Below are positions 1-7,077 of a stretch of 14,646 nucleotides of DNA, one piece after another. Position numbers and translations under genes: made by a program. Location: contig JAGACY010000395.1 in the NCBI GenBank assembly GCA_017613855.1, forward strand, positions 1-14,646. The letters are read 5' to 3'. The first letter of the stretch is position 1; every line of letters starts with the position of its first letter. The notes under the pieces were generated by a model. The model did not search any database. It was given only the letters and a program-made list of their open reading frames with translations, and had not been told where the DNA came from. The stretch is from Pseudomonadota bacterium. GTDB taxonomy: Bacteria; Myxococcota; Bradymonadia; UBA4248.

Positions 1-1693
1 TATCGAGTGGAGAAAGATTCTGAATCAACTCTTGTAATTTAGTTTCAGTAAACGGCGTATCAAATATATATTTTCTATTTTTACCAGATGTACACACATA
101 TACCTGGGAGTAGTTATTGCCTAAATCGTTATAATACACCATATTATTATATTCCGGAATATCTTCTACCCATTCATCATCGGCACACAAAAGAATCTTC
201 TTTTCCTTCTCATCCCATTTATAATATCCATTCTCGCAATTCTTATTCTGAGGTTCCGCAGTACATACATCTTCTATATTTTTGCCTTCTTCCACACCGG
301 GTTTGCATTGGTAGCACGGTTTGGGATCTGTATTATTCCATTGACCATCCGAACAATACGACAAGGTAACCACGCCAGCATTCGAAGTCTTGCATTGATA
401 GGTTTTGTTCAGGCACTGGCCGCATGCATTGGTCTTCGGGTTGCATGATACTTTGCCAGAACAGACACTTGCTGCATTTGGATTACCATTTGCACATACA
501 ATACGCCCAAATCCATCTGGAGTATCTTCGCATCTGGGGGTGCAGGTTTCCTGACATTCGACGCTGGATTCATCGATAGCAACGCACTTTTTTCCATCTG
601 TGCAGGGATCGGAAACCCACAGGCCATCCCGGCATTGTTCTCGTGTCTCGCCATTGCATCGATATTCAGTTTCACTGCAGCCTTGTGGATTGTCTTCGGT
701 TCCGGATTTACAATACCCCTCCTGAGTGTCGTAATTGATCACGCACCCATGATCACAAAGCTTACCATTGTCCCATGACCCATTCTTGCAGTGATAAAGC
801 TTATATTGATTACTCACGATATCATATTCACATTTATATTTACCGTTCAGACATTGCAGAACGGGCGTGTGGACGCTCTCCTGAGATGCACATATATCTT
901 TTGTCTGGCTGCATCCATACTCACAGTTTTTTTGGAATGTCCAGGCATCGTCAGTGCATAGTTGCTGTATAAACAAGCCTTCATCGGCGACGCACCGGGT
1001 TCGGCCTGCCTCCCCTTTGCAATCGCTTTCGCCGGAAAGATTGTCTCCGCACTCTGTCCCTGCCTCATTGCATACCTCTGAGCTGCAGAGAGAAACACGC
1101 TTATATCCATTCCTGCATGTAATCAAATTCGCAGCAGTACCCTCCCCAGTGGTGTTTTCTTCACAGCGTGTTTCTGCACCGCTGCATGGCAGACAAGCAC
1201 CATTTTCGCAGCCATTGGCACATTCATCCAATACATACGTATTGCCAATAACAGCGAGTATGCCATTCTCTGCAGCATCTGAACAAATGGGAACATCACT
1301 GGCGTCCTTGCAGCATATAGGGTCAAGTTCTATGGGGTCACACTGATTCGAATTTAAACATGCTTTCGATTCACAGGCCTGCGTTTGCCATTCGCCATTC
1401 AGACAGATATGAATGGTTCCATCAAGACAAAAGGATTTGCCTTCTTCGCATGTAACGCACCGCTGATGCACCATATCGCAGACAAGGCCTTCGGGACATT
1501 CAAGTGGAATTCCGTTGTTAAAGAAGCAGCTGCATATATCCCTGCCGTCTTTGCCGACTTCGTACTGCCCGTTCGAAGCATTGCACGATTCATAGCGCAA
1601 TTTGATATAGCCTGCGTAATCGCTCGAACCGCACCCTTCTGCCAGAATAGCTGCAGCAAAGAGGAATAATGTAATGATTGTTCTGTTTGACAT
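1..1693 (-). CDS. Cysteine-rich secreted lipoprotein, 3' end beyond window
   Basis: This minus-strand frame starts at ATG 1693 and has no stop down to base 1: 564 codons, C-terminus missing. The N-terminus is a lipoprotein signal (MSNRTIITLFLFAAAILAEGC), with Cys21 as the likely lipidated residue; Glu at -2 makes the lipobox slightly atypical. The mature part has about 57 further Cys and almost no hydrophobic segment, so it is extracytoplasmic and probably disulfide-rich. Imperfect modules recur in the pattern C-x-[ND]-G/D-x-W-x(5-7)-C, for example CLNGEWQTQAC, CKNGSWDNGKLC, CRDGLWVSDPC and CSDGQWNNTDPKPC, often followed by a short xxGC. GGGAG lies 9 bases upstream of the ATG. It begins 27 bases after the stop of the TPR gene, so the two are probably co-transcribed. 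No family is recognised with certainty; such proteins are typical of Myxococcota-type envelopes. Role unknown, perhaps surface binding or adhesion. Confidence 0.85.
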   Translation of the reverse strand, partial: MSNRTIITLFLFAAAILAEGCGSSDYAGYIKLRYESCNASNGQYEVGKDGRDICSCFFNNGIPLECPEGLVCDMVHQRCVTCEEGKSFCLDGTIHICLNGEWQTQACESKACLNSNQCDPIELDPICCKDASDVPICSDAAENGILAVIGNTYVLDECANGCENGACLPCSGAETRCEENTTGEGTAANLITCRNGYKRVSLCSSEVCNEAGTECGDNLSGESDCKGEAGRTRCVADEGLFIQQLCTDDAWTFQKNCEYGCSQTKDICASQESVHTPVLQCLNGKYKCEYDIVSNQYKLYHCKNGSWDNGKLCDHGCVINYDTQEGYCKSGTEDNPQGCSETEYRCNGETREQCRDGLWVSDPCTDGKKCVAIDESSVECQETCTPRCEDTPDGFGRIVCANGNPNAASVCSGKVSCNPKTNACGQCLNKTYQCKTSNAGVVTLSYCSDGQWNNTDPKPCYQCKPGVEEGKNIEDVCTAEPQNKNCENGYYKWDEKEKKILLCADDEWVEDIPEYNNMVYYNDLGNNYSQVYVCTSGKNRKYIFDTPFTETKLQELIQNLSPLD

Positions 1694-1720
1694 AACACAT
1701 TCTCCCCAATCGGCAAGCGA

Positions 1721-2566
1721 TCAAAAATGGATGTCCACCAGCATGCCCGCAGGCGAAATATTCATCGAAAGATCCGAATCATTCTGAAGCTTTAAATAAT
1801 GATAACCAATGATACCGGCAAAAGCAGCACCGATGACCGTCAGGCCAATCCCAGCCCCCATCAGTCCCATGTACGCATAATTGGCTGGTTTGACAGAAAC
1901 TTTGGCATTGTCATTGTTAAATGAAATGGCATCATCGCGGTTTGCGGCAAAAAGACCGGCGCCAACACCAGTCAGAACGATACCAAGGCCGGCGCTGGCT
2001 ACGCCAGTCCACATGCCGATGGCATAATGCGACTTTCTGGTCATGAATTCTTCAGCTTCTGTGATCTTTCTTTGTGCTTCCTGTTCACGCAAAACTTCAG
2101 CTTCCGATCTCAGCCGTTCATTGTCATTCCTGAGTTTTTTGATACTTTCCGGAGCTGCATCGGGATGTTCCATTTCATAGCGTGTGTACCACATGCGCTC
2201 CAGCAAATCGCCTTTGACGGCAAATTGTTCCGTCGAGTTTGTGGCACGCTGAATATAGAAAAGCCCTTTGGCATCGTCCCCCATCGCATGATAAATCTGG
2301 GCTATCGAAAAATTGAGGGCCGGCGATCGACTGCAAATCTTATTGAGTTTATCCGCATGCTTAAGGGCTTCATCGTATTGTTGGGTCTTATAGTTCGCCA
2401 TAAGACTATTAAATTCATCCGTCCAATGCTGATTTTTGTCGAGCGTCATGCATGCGTCGCTCTCGGCAAATGCAGTGTGCCCCATGATCACAACAACAAC
2501 TGCGCAGCACATCAGACTGCACACCGCTGCCGAAATTCGAATAAGGTGTTCTCTGGCTGATTTCAT
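1721..2566 (-). CDS. Secreted TPR/coiled-coil protein with two C-terminal membrane helices
   Basis: This is a 281-residue protein. Residues 1-35 form a signal peptide ending in TAFA|ES. Residues about 48-110 look like degenerate tetratricopeptide helices (NYKTQQYDEALKHADKL, ALNFSIAQIYHAMGDDAKGLFYIQRA). A charged coiled coil follows at about 140-175 (RNDNERLRSEAEVLREQEAQ). Two glycine-rich hydrophobic helices lie at about 181-208 and 229-258, and a short tail ends in VDIHF. The layout suggests an inner-membrane protein with a large periplasmic TPR arm. TPR proteins with paired C-terminal hydrophobic helices are frequent in Myxococcota, but no named function can be assigned. The start is ATG 2566 with GGGGA about 8 bases upstream. 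The downstream cysteine-rich lipoprotein begins after a 27-base gap, suggesting one transcript and perhaps a shared envelope role. Confidence 0.85.
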   Translation of the reverse strand: MKSAREHLIRISAAVCSLMCCAVVVVIMGHTAFAESDACMTLDKNQHWTDEFNSLMANYKTQQYDEALKHADKLNKICSRSPALNFSIAQIYHAMGDDAKGLFYIQRATNSTEQFAVKGDLLERMWYTRYEMEHPDAAPESIKKLRNDNERLRSEAEVLREQEAQRKITEAEEFMTRKSHYAIGMWTGVASAGLGIVLTGVGAGLFAANRDDAISFNNDNAKVSVKPANYAYMGLMGAGIGLTVIGAAFAGIIGYHYLKLQNDSDLSMNISPAGMLVDIHF

Positions 2567-2903
2567 TTGTCACGTCCCCGGCAATTGCAGTACCGCCGTC
2601 TGTACGATTGCTCACCATTATCCCATGATGTCCCTGCTTCCTGTGAAGCCCCCAATAAAAGGGATTCACCATACGGCCATCATTTACTCAACAGTATACA
2701 CCAATCCTTGTAAACGGGAGATCTACAAATGACGGCATTGTGATACGAGAATGAATATGATGTTCACAAATGATCGCGATTCTGAACCTGAACTTAACAG
2801 AGTTGGCTTTGCCAAACCAACGTAAGTCGTGGGCAAGGCTTTCGAGTCTGCACCAACACGATTTCAAGACGTTTTGCAAATGGATATTTGATTCGTTACG
2901 GCC
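2567..2903. other. Gene-free stretch of 337 bases
   Basis: No convincing gene is visible on either strand. Short frames here (for example minus 2688-2879, TTG start) lack a ribosome binding site and resemble no protein I know. It should hold the end of the upstream minus-strand transcript and the promoter of the TPR gene. A weak hairpin is visible at about 2803-2822 (TTGGC/GCCAA core) with no T-run, so it is not a clear terminator. No consensus -35/-10 pair could be assigned with confidence. Confidence 0.5.
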
Positions 2904-3563
2904 TTAATAAACAGAAATAAGCTTCCATGCAAAATAAGCCGAATCAATCGCAAGTATGAGAGGATTGTTGGGATCATCGAGGACGAAGACATCGTCGCCG
3001 CGATTGGTTTTAAGATGCAGTGCATGAAGCAGTCTGGGGATGCCCTGTATGGTGCATGGGAAGTTTTCCTCGCCAATGAGTTCCCATCGCACAGTGGCAT
3101 CATTTCTGAAGAGAGTATCGACACTGATCCAGCATTTTCCTGTGCCTTTGAGTTCCCGATACGCTTTTTTGGAGATCCACAATTCGCAGCGATTGTCGAA
3201 ATCCGTGGCCATGGGTTCCCACCATGGGTCGATGCTGCCGCAGTCATCTAACGATGAGAGTGTCTGTATGCCTTGTTCTGAGCCGATCACCTTTTGTTCG
3301 AGGGCATAGGCAAAAGAAACGCCGTTGAGCCACAGATCCCGAATGGTAATGTAAAAATCCTCGCGAACTCTGGGCCTGAGCTGGCTGACCACGGAATACC
3401 CTTCATAATCCAGGCGCATACCGGGTTTGAGCTCCATCTGGCTGCATTCAAGGGTGCTTTCCTGGGCATATAAAGACACACTCTGTGATATCATTAAAAA
3501 GCTAATGAATATGCACAAGATGAAATGCGCAATGCGCAAGGCCTTTGAAGAAATGCAAAGCAC
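2904..3563 (-). CDS. Secreted hypothetical protein
   Basis: The function is not recognised. From GTG 3563 the product has 219 residues and begins with a signal peptide (hydrophobic core HFILCIFISFLMISQSVSLYA, probable cleavage before QES). The mature part is about 185 residues, rich in Trp and acidic residues, with about five Cys that could form disulfides, and no further membrane segment, so it is probably periplasmic or exported. The frame is open up to a GTG at 3626, which would add a charged 21-residue leader before the signal peptide. I prefer 3563 because the 3626 start has no ribosome binding site, whereas a purine-rich AGAGAG lies upstream of 3563. The signal-peptide region includes a doubled 7-bp repeat (3524-3537). 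It is divergent from the phosphatase gene at 3716. The reading frame is well supported; the start is uncertain. Confidence 0.7.
   Translation of the reverse strand: MLCISSKALRIAHFILCIFISFLMISQSVSLYAQESTLECSQMELKPGMRLDYEGYSVVSQLRPRVREDFYITIRDLWLNGVSFAYALEQKVIGSEQGIQTLSSLDDCGSIDPWWEPMATDFDNRCELWISKKAYRELKGTGKCWISVDTLFRNDATVRWELIGEENFPCTIQGIPRLLHALHLKTNRGDDVFVLDDPNNPLILAIDSAYFAWKLISVY
3524..3537. repeat. Heptamer AATGCGC, two copies, inside a signal-peptide coding region
   Basis: Two perfect tandem copies of AATGCGC lie inside the coding sequence for the start of the hydrophobic core of the neighbouring secreted protein. The unit differs by one base from the AATGCGT unit repeated three times at 4254. 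Gain or loss of one 7-bp unit would shift the reading frame. Confidence 0.6.
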
Positions 3564-3670
3564 TTGTTTCTCTCTTCGCTGAACGGAATGATCAAAATCT
3601 CCGGTTTTGGAGGTGGATTGCCACACTAAATCATAGCAATTTAAAGGCGATTCGGGTACACAGACAAAAG

Positions 3671-3684
3671 CAGGTGTACGCCTG
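3671..3684. promoter_or_regulatory. Near-perfect 14-bp palindrome in divergent intergenic region
   Basis: CAGGTGTACGCCTG is a dyad with one mismatched pair (T opposite G). It sits in the short region between the divergent secreted-protein gene and the phosphatase gene, 31 bases before the preferred phosphatase start. Its position would suit an operator, but no regulator is adjacent and the match may be chance. Confidence 0.25.
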
Positions 3685-3715
3685 AACTATTTACCCTATG
3701 GAGCATTTGTATGCC

Positions 3716-4249
3716 ATGAAAAAACTCGTTCTCGATTTGGATGAAACACTCATTTATTCTGGCATGGAATCGCTGGGACCGGAATGTGTCGAACTTACTG
3801 CGGCAGGATCTACATTCTATACGTTGCTTCGCCCTGGTGTACGCGAGTTTTTAGCGCATGTCTCCAAACAATTCGAATGCACCGTCTGGTCTACGGGCAT
3901 GCAGGCCTATCTCGAAAGTGTTTGGAATTATCTCAATGTCGATGGCTTTACACTTTGGGGACGAGATTATTGTAAACCAGTCGAAGTTCACGACGGGCGT
4001 GAGCCTTTCGAAAAGCCACTCAGACAGATCACCGAGGATTTGACTGAAATCATTCTCGTAGACAATACGTCGACGATGTTTGCCAAATGTCCGCTCAATG
4101 GAATTTTGGTGCGAACCTGGCGCGGCGATAAAAATGACACCGAACTGTCACATCTTCGGTATTATCTCGATTGGCTGCGAACTCAGGATTCGATGCAGCG
4201 AGATCATCAATCCTGGCGGCTCGAAACGCTTTGTCTGAGAACGAAATGA
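3716..4249 (+). CDS. SCP/FCP1-like (NLI-interacting-factor type) HAD phosphatase
   Basis: This is a 177-residue cytoplasmic HAD-superfamily protein. Motif I is LDLDETLIYS, with the nucleophile Asp7 and acid/base Asp9. Motif II is VWSTG, preceded by the family block RPGVREFLAHVSKQFECTVW. Lys100 (EKPL) fits motif III, and motif IV is LVDNTSTMF. The tail DKNDTELSHLRYYLDWL closely parallels the end of eukaryotic small CTD phosphatases (NMSDTELHDLLPFFEQL). DxDET and the DN of motif IV place it in the NIF/SCP group (PF03031), best known as eukaryotic protein Ser/Thr phosphatases; bacterial members are less common. The substrate is unknown here. The protein lacks an insertion cap, so a large substrate is possible (inference). 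The start is uncertain: ATG 3716 gives the family-typical MKKLVLDLDET with GGAG 13 bases upstream, while ATG 3698 would add six residues and has no binding site. Confidence 0.85.
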   Translation: MKKLVLDLDETLIYSGMESLGPECVELTAAGSTFYTLLRPGVREFLAHVSKQFECTVWSTGMQAYLESVWNYLNVDGFTLWGRDYCKPVEVHDGREPFEKPLRQITEDLTEIILVDNTSTMFAKCPLNGILVRTWRGDKNDTELSHLRYYLDWLRTQDSMQRDHQSWRLETLCLRTK

Positions 4250-4253
4250 ATTG

Positions 4254-4426
4254 AATGCGTAATGCGTAATGCGTAATTGAGTGAGACAAGACCAAAGATA
4301 CTTGCGAAAGAACCTTAGGATAGATCGAACTTGATGCCTGTTGCATAATGTTTAAACCATAATCCAAGATTCTTAAGAAACAGCTTTAAGAATGCCTGAA
4401 TAATTACGAATTACGAATTACGAATT
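4254..4426. repeat. MITE-like segment bounded by inverted heptamer arrays
   Basis: The left end is three tandem AATGCGT units plus AATT (4254-4278). The right end is three tandem AATTACG units plus AATT (4402-4426). The reverse complement of the right end is three AATTCGT units plus AATT, so the two 25-base arms are inverted repeats matching at 22 of 25 positions, differing once per unit. They enclose 123 bases with no gene. Inside is an AT-rich dyad (ATTCTTAA, 9-base loop, TTAAGAAT) at 4369-4393. The right arm ends 20 bases before the lipoprotein start codon, so the segment probably carries that gene's promoter or 5' leader. Confidence 0.65.
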
Positions 4427-4446
4427 AATAAGGGATGCACATCCAA

Positions 4447-5247
4447 ATGACCAAATATACAACCATCGCTCTATTCGTCCTCCTGTTTATATCGGGCTGC
4501 CATCTCAAAGGTTCGCCGGATGCTTCAACGTCCGAGACGACATCGCAAGCCCCACAGATTGCCGAAGAGACACTTACAAAGCCCATGACAGGGCTGGCCC
4601 CCATTCAGGATGCCGGCAATATTTTGGGTAATGCCGGATTTGAGCAGGGGCTTTTTGGATGGAAGTGGCTCGACTGGTCGAAAGGATGGGCACCTTTTGC
4701 GCTGTCTACCCAATATGCTTATGAAGGCAAACAATCTCTGTATTTGCCGGTGCTGTCGACAGATAAACGCCCGACCGTCGTCTGGGGAGGCGTGCAGGAA
4801 ATCACGCTCGCAGACGATATCCCCGAGTGTGTCGACGGATACTATTACGTCGAGAATTGGTCCGTAAAGAACTGGAAGCAATACCTGCAGTTCGTCGTCA
4901 TTGACTTATCTCATGATGTTGGGCCCAACCAGGGGCAGGCGCAATTGAGGTACATTATCAGCGGCAGCAAAGAACCGCCTTTGTCGATCAGCAATGCCCA
5001 GTATCTCTTTATGGAAAAGGAACGCAGGGACATTCCCGTGATTGGGAAATGGACACATTTTAGCGTCAATCCCCGTGCCGACTACGAACAGCACTGGAAA
5101 TACCGGCCCGGCAAAGGCGCGACGCTGCGCATCCTCTTTGAGGGACGATTCGATTACCATAAGAGCGAAGAGCCCGCCCGTGGGGATGTGTATTTTGATA
5201 ACCTTTATTTTGGGCCGAAAACGGCGACGAGATGCAATGGGAATTAA
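4447..5247 (+). CDS. Lipoprotein with carbohydrate-binding-like jelly-roll domain
   Basis: This is a 266-residue protein. A classic lipobox (LLFISGC, Cys18) predicts a lipid-anchored envelope protein. A Ser/Thr-rich linker runs to about residue 45. The body opens with NAGFEQGLFGWKW (about 62-74) and closes with GDVYFDNLYFG (about 246-256). That opening block (N-x-GFE-x-G-x-x-GW) and the closing strand are typical of carbohydrate-binding modules of the CBM4/9 type and galactose-binding-like jelly rolls. No catalytic domain is present, so it would bind rather than cut its ligand. The ligand is unknown. The start at 4447 is preferred, with AAGGG about 12 bases upstream. An in-frame ATG at 4435 directly abuts that AAGGG and would add four residues. 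Repeats flank the gene on both sides, and its stop codon is part of the next repeat. The fold assignment rests on motif recall only. Confidence 0.75.
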   Translation: MTKYTTIALFVLLFISGCHLKGSPDASTSETTSQAPQIAEETLTKPMTGLAPIQDAGNILGNAGFEQGLFGWKWLDWSKGWAPFALSTQYAYEGKQSLYLPVLSTDKRPTVVWGGVQEITLADDIPECVDGYYYVENWSVKNWKQYLQFVVIDLSHDVGPNQGQAQLRYIISGSKEPPLSISNAQYLFMEKERRDIPVIGKWTHFSVNPRADYEQHWKYRPGKGATLRILFEGRFDYHKSEEPARGDVYFDNLYFGPKTATRCNGN

Positions 5248-5273
5248 TAATGGATAATGAATAATGGATAATG
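5246..5273. repeat. Tandem 14-bp repeat AATAATGGATAATG, two copies
   Basis: Two perfect copies of AATAATGGATAATG lie in tandem. Each is two heptamers (AATAATG and GATAATG), so the array has the same 7-bp period as those at 4254 and 4402. It begins at the last two bases of the lipoprotein stop codon. Shortly after it is a small dyad, ATTGTA-AAA-TACAAT (5280-5294). Confidence 0.7.
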
Positions 5274-5299
5274 AATGGCATTGTAAAATACAATTCGTA

Positions 5300-5352
5300 C
5301 GCCCCGGAGGGGCGGAACATTCGTAGCTCATAACCGTGGGTGAAACCCACGG
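5300..5352. repeat. Two perfect GC-rich palindromes, dispersed-repeat type
   Basis: The first palindrome is CGCCCC-GGA-GGGGCG (5300-5314). The second, 19 bases on, is CCGTGGGT-GAA-ACCCACGG (5334-5352). Both are perfect hairpins with 3-base loops. From memory, intergenic repeats built from this pair of motifs occur many times in several bacterial phyla and produce spurious short gene calls; this could not be checked here. Neither is followed by a T-run, so they are not classical terminators on this strand. Confidence 0.6.
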
Positions 5353-5363
5353 ATTTCCAAAAA

Positions 5364-5427
5364 CCAGCGTCGTATCGGCGCAGCCGATAGACGCTGGGGC
5401 CAAGGCGTATCGGCGCAGCCGATAGCC
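5364..5427 (+). repeat. Two-hairpin REP/BIME-like repeat, copy A
   Basis: Hairpin 1 (5364-5397) has outer arms CCAGCGTC/GACGCTGG, a bulged G at 5372, inner arms TATCGGC/GCCGATA and loop GCA. A 6-base spacer follows. Hairpin 2 (5404-5427) has outer arms GGC/GCC, a bulged G at 5407, and the same inner arms and loop. A 20-base sequence (5371-5390) recurs exactly at 5406-5425. The layout, 6-base spacer, bulged G and the string CAAGGCGTAT are shared with the reverse complement of 9932-9996 after dnaK, so this is a repeat family. The element ends 18 bases before the ABC gene start codon. Confidence 0.75.
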
Positions 5428-5445
5428 AGGCCCCCAACCCAAAAC

Positions 5446-6996
5446 ATGCGACAGAATCTGCTTCTTCCCAATATCCAGCGCTGGACCGATGAACAAGGTC
5501 CCGTCGTTCGGCTCGAGCATATTACGCAGAAATTCGGCGATAAACTCGTGCTCGACGATCTGTCGCTCGACATTCCCGTTGGGAAAACGACCGTCATTAT
5601 CGGGGAATCCGGTTCGGGCAAATCTGTACTCATCAAGACGATGAACGGCCTGTTAAAACCGACGGCAGGCAAGTGTATGCTCTTTGGGAAGAATACCGGC
5701 GAATGCAGCATTCCCGAACTCAATGCCCTGCGCATGCGCACAGGAACCATTCTGCAGGATTATGCACTCATCGATTCCAGTTCGGTCTACGAGAATATTG
5801 CGTTTCCGGTTGTCGAGAACATCAAAATATCCGACAGTGAAATGCGCAAACGCGTCGAAGAAGCACTCGAACCGCTGGGACTGACAGATGCTATCGACAA
5901 ATACCCCTATGAGCTTTCGGGCGGTATGAAAAAGCGCGTTTCGTTTGCCAGAGCGACGATCCATCAGCCGGAACTTGTGTTTTTTGATGAACCGACGACG
6001 GGACTCGATCCGCTCATGATCGTCTTTGTCGATAATATGATTAAAGAGCTGCGCAAGCGGTACGACATGACGAGCGTCATTATCAGCCATGATATTCAGA
6101 GTATTTTCAGGCTGGCGGATCGGGTGGCCTATTTGCATGGCGGGAAGATCATTTTTCAGGGCAGTCTGGAGGACATCCGAAATACGCAAATCCCGGAAGT
6201 GCGCCGTTTCTTTGATTCATCCAATAAGGCAAACAAAACCATCAATCATGTTGAGGGCAAACCTTATGTCCAGGTGCGCGATCTGTACAAATCGTTTTCT
6301 GGTAAACCAGTTCTCAAAGGCGTGACGCTCGATGTCCCCAGGCGCAAGATTACCGTCATTATCGGCGGCAGTGGTTCGGGCAAATCTGTTCTGCTCAAGA
6401 ATATTCTGGGACTTTTTGTACCTGATTCGGGAACCGTCAACGTCAATGGGCTCGAGCTGACCAAATGTACGGAGCGTGAACGCGAAGAGATGCGCACGCG
6501 GATTGGCATGCTCTTCCAGGGTGCGGCACTTTTCGATTCGATGACGGTCGAAGAGAATGTTGCCTTCCCGCTGGCAGAACGCCTTCACCCAATACCTGCC
6601 AATGAAATTCGGGATCGTGTGGCCGAAATGCTCGAGCGATTAAAAATATCCAATATTGCAAAGGCTTATCCATCCGGCATTTCTGCAGGACAGCGAAAAC
6701 GCGTCGGACTGGCGCGCGCCATCATCACTAAGCCAGAACTGATGATCTATGATGAACCCACGACAGGACAGGATCCCATCATGATCCGTTATGTCGATGA
6801 TATGATTCTCGAAGCGCATGATGCCTTTGAACTCACGACCATCGTCATCAGCCACGATATGGTTTCGACCTTCAGAATCGCCGATCAAATCGCTATGGTG
6901 TACGAAGGAGTCATTGCTGCCAGGGGAACTCCAGAAGAATTGATGGCTAGTGATCATCCGCAGGTCCAAAAAATGATTCGGGCACAAATACAGTAA
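5446..6996 (+). CDS. Fused double ABC ATPase, MlaF/Mce-transporter type
   Basis: This 516-residue cytoplasmic protein contains two complete ABC ATPase domains. Domain 1 has Walker A GESGSGKS (53-60), Q-loop Gln104, signature LSGGMKKR (157-164), Walker B ending FFDEP (Asp181, Glu182), D-loop GLDP and switch His214. Domain 2 has Walker A GGSGSGKS (307-314), Gln358, signature ISAGQRKR (412-419), DE at 436-437, D-loop GQDP and His470. LSGGMKKRV with PTTGLDP is typical of MlaF-like ATPases that power Mce-type lipid transport. These are normally about 260-residue single domains acting as homodimers; here both halves are in one chain. The second signature (SAG for SGG) and D-loop are altered, suggesting one weakened ATP site (inference). 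No MlaE-type permease or MCE protein lies in the window. ATG 5446 lacks a Shine-Dalgarno sequence, and the repeat hairpins end just upstream; no better in-frame start exists. An unrelated partner is possible. Confidence 0.9.
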   Translation: MRQNLLLPNIQRWTDEQGPVVRLEHITQKFGDKLVLDDLSLDIPVGKTTVIIGESGSGKSVLIKTMNGLLKPTAGKCMLFGKNTGECSIPELNALRMRTGTILQDYALIDSSSVYENIAFPVVENIKISDSEMRKRVEEALEPLGLTDAIDKYPYELSGGMKKRVSFARATIHQPELVFFDEPTTGLDPLMIVFVDNMIKELRKRYDMTSVIISHDIQSIFRLADRVAYLHGGKIIFQGSLEDIRNTQIPEVRRFFDSSNKANKTINHVEGKPYVQVRDLYKSFSGKPVLKGVTLDVPRRKITVIIGGSGSGKSVLLKNILGLFVPDSGTVNVNGLELTKCTEREREEMRTRIGMLFQGAALFDSMTVEENVAFPLAERLHPIPANEIRDRVAEMLERLKISNIAKAYPSGISAGQRKRVGLARAIITKPELMIYDEPTTGQDPIMIRYVDDMILEAHDAFELTTIVISHDMVSTFRIADQIAMVYEGVIAARGTPEELMASDHPQVQKMIRAQIQ

Positions 6997-7077
6997 AATT
7001 GTGTCAATTGTATAAAGAATGGTAAAAACAATTCCGGGATTATTCTTGGTCTTACACCACCACATTTGAGAATTAAA

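Noticed and set aside
2688..2879. Small Cys-containing minus-strand frame in the gene-free stretch
   Set aside because: TTG start, no ribosome binding site and no recognisable composition or motif.
4254..4426. CRISPR-like array
   Set aside because: Units are 7 bp with no spacers; this is a simple tandem array pair, not a CRISPR.
4906..5520. Minus-strand open frames across 4906-5520, 5066-5437 and 5328-5750
   Set aside because: They are antisense to the lipoprotein and ABC genes and read through the palindromic repeats; such repeats often give spurious protein calls. No ribosome binding sites.
7066..7077. TTG start for grpE at 7066
   Set aside because: ATG 7078 is in the same frame four codons on and is the more usual start.
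6997..7077. CIRCE or sigma-32 heat-shock site before grpE
   Set aside because: No TTAGCACTC-N9-GAGTGCTAA dyad and no CTTGAA/CCCCAT pair is visible; a TATAAA at 7011 has no matching -35.
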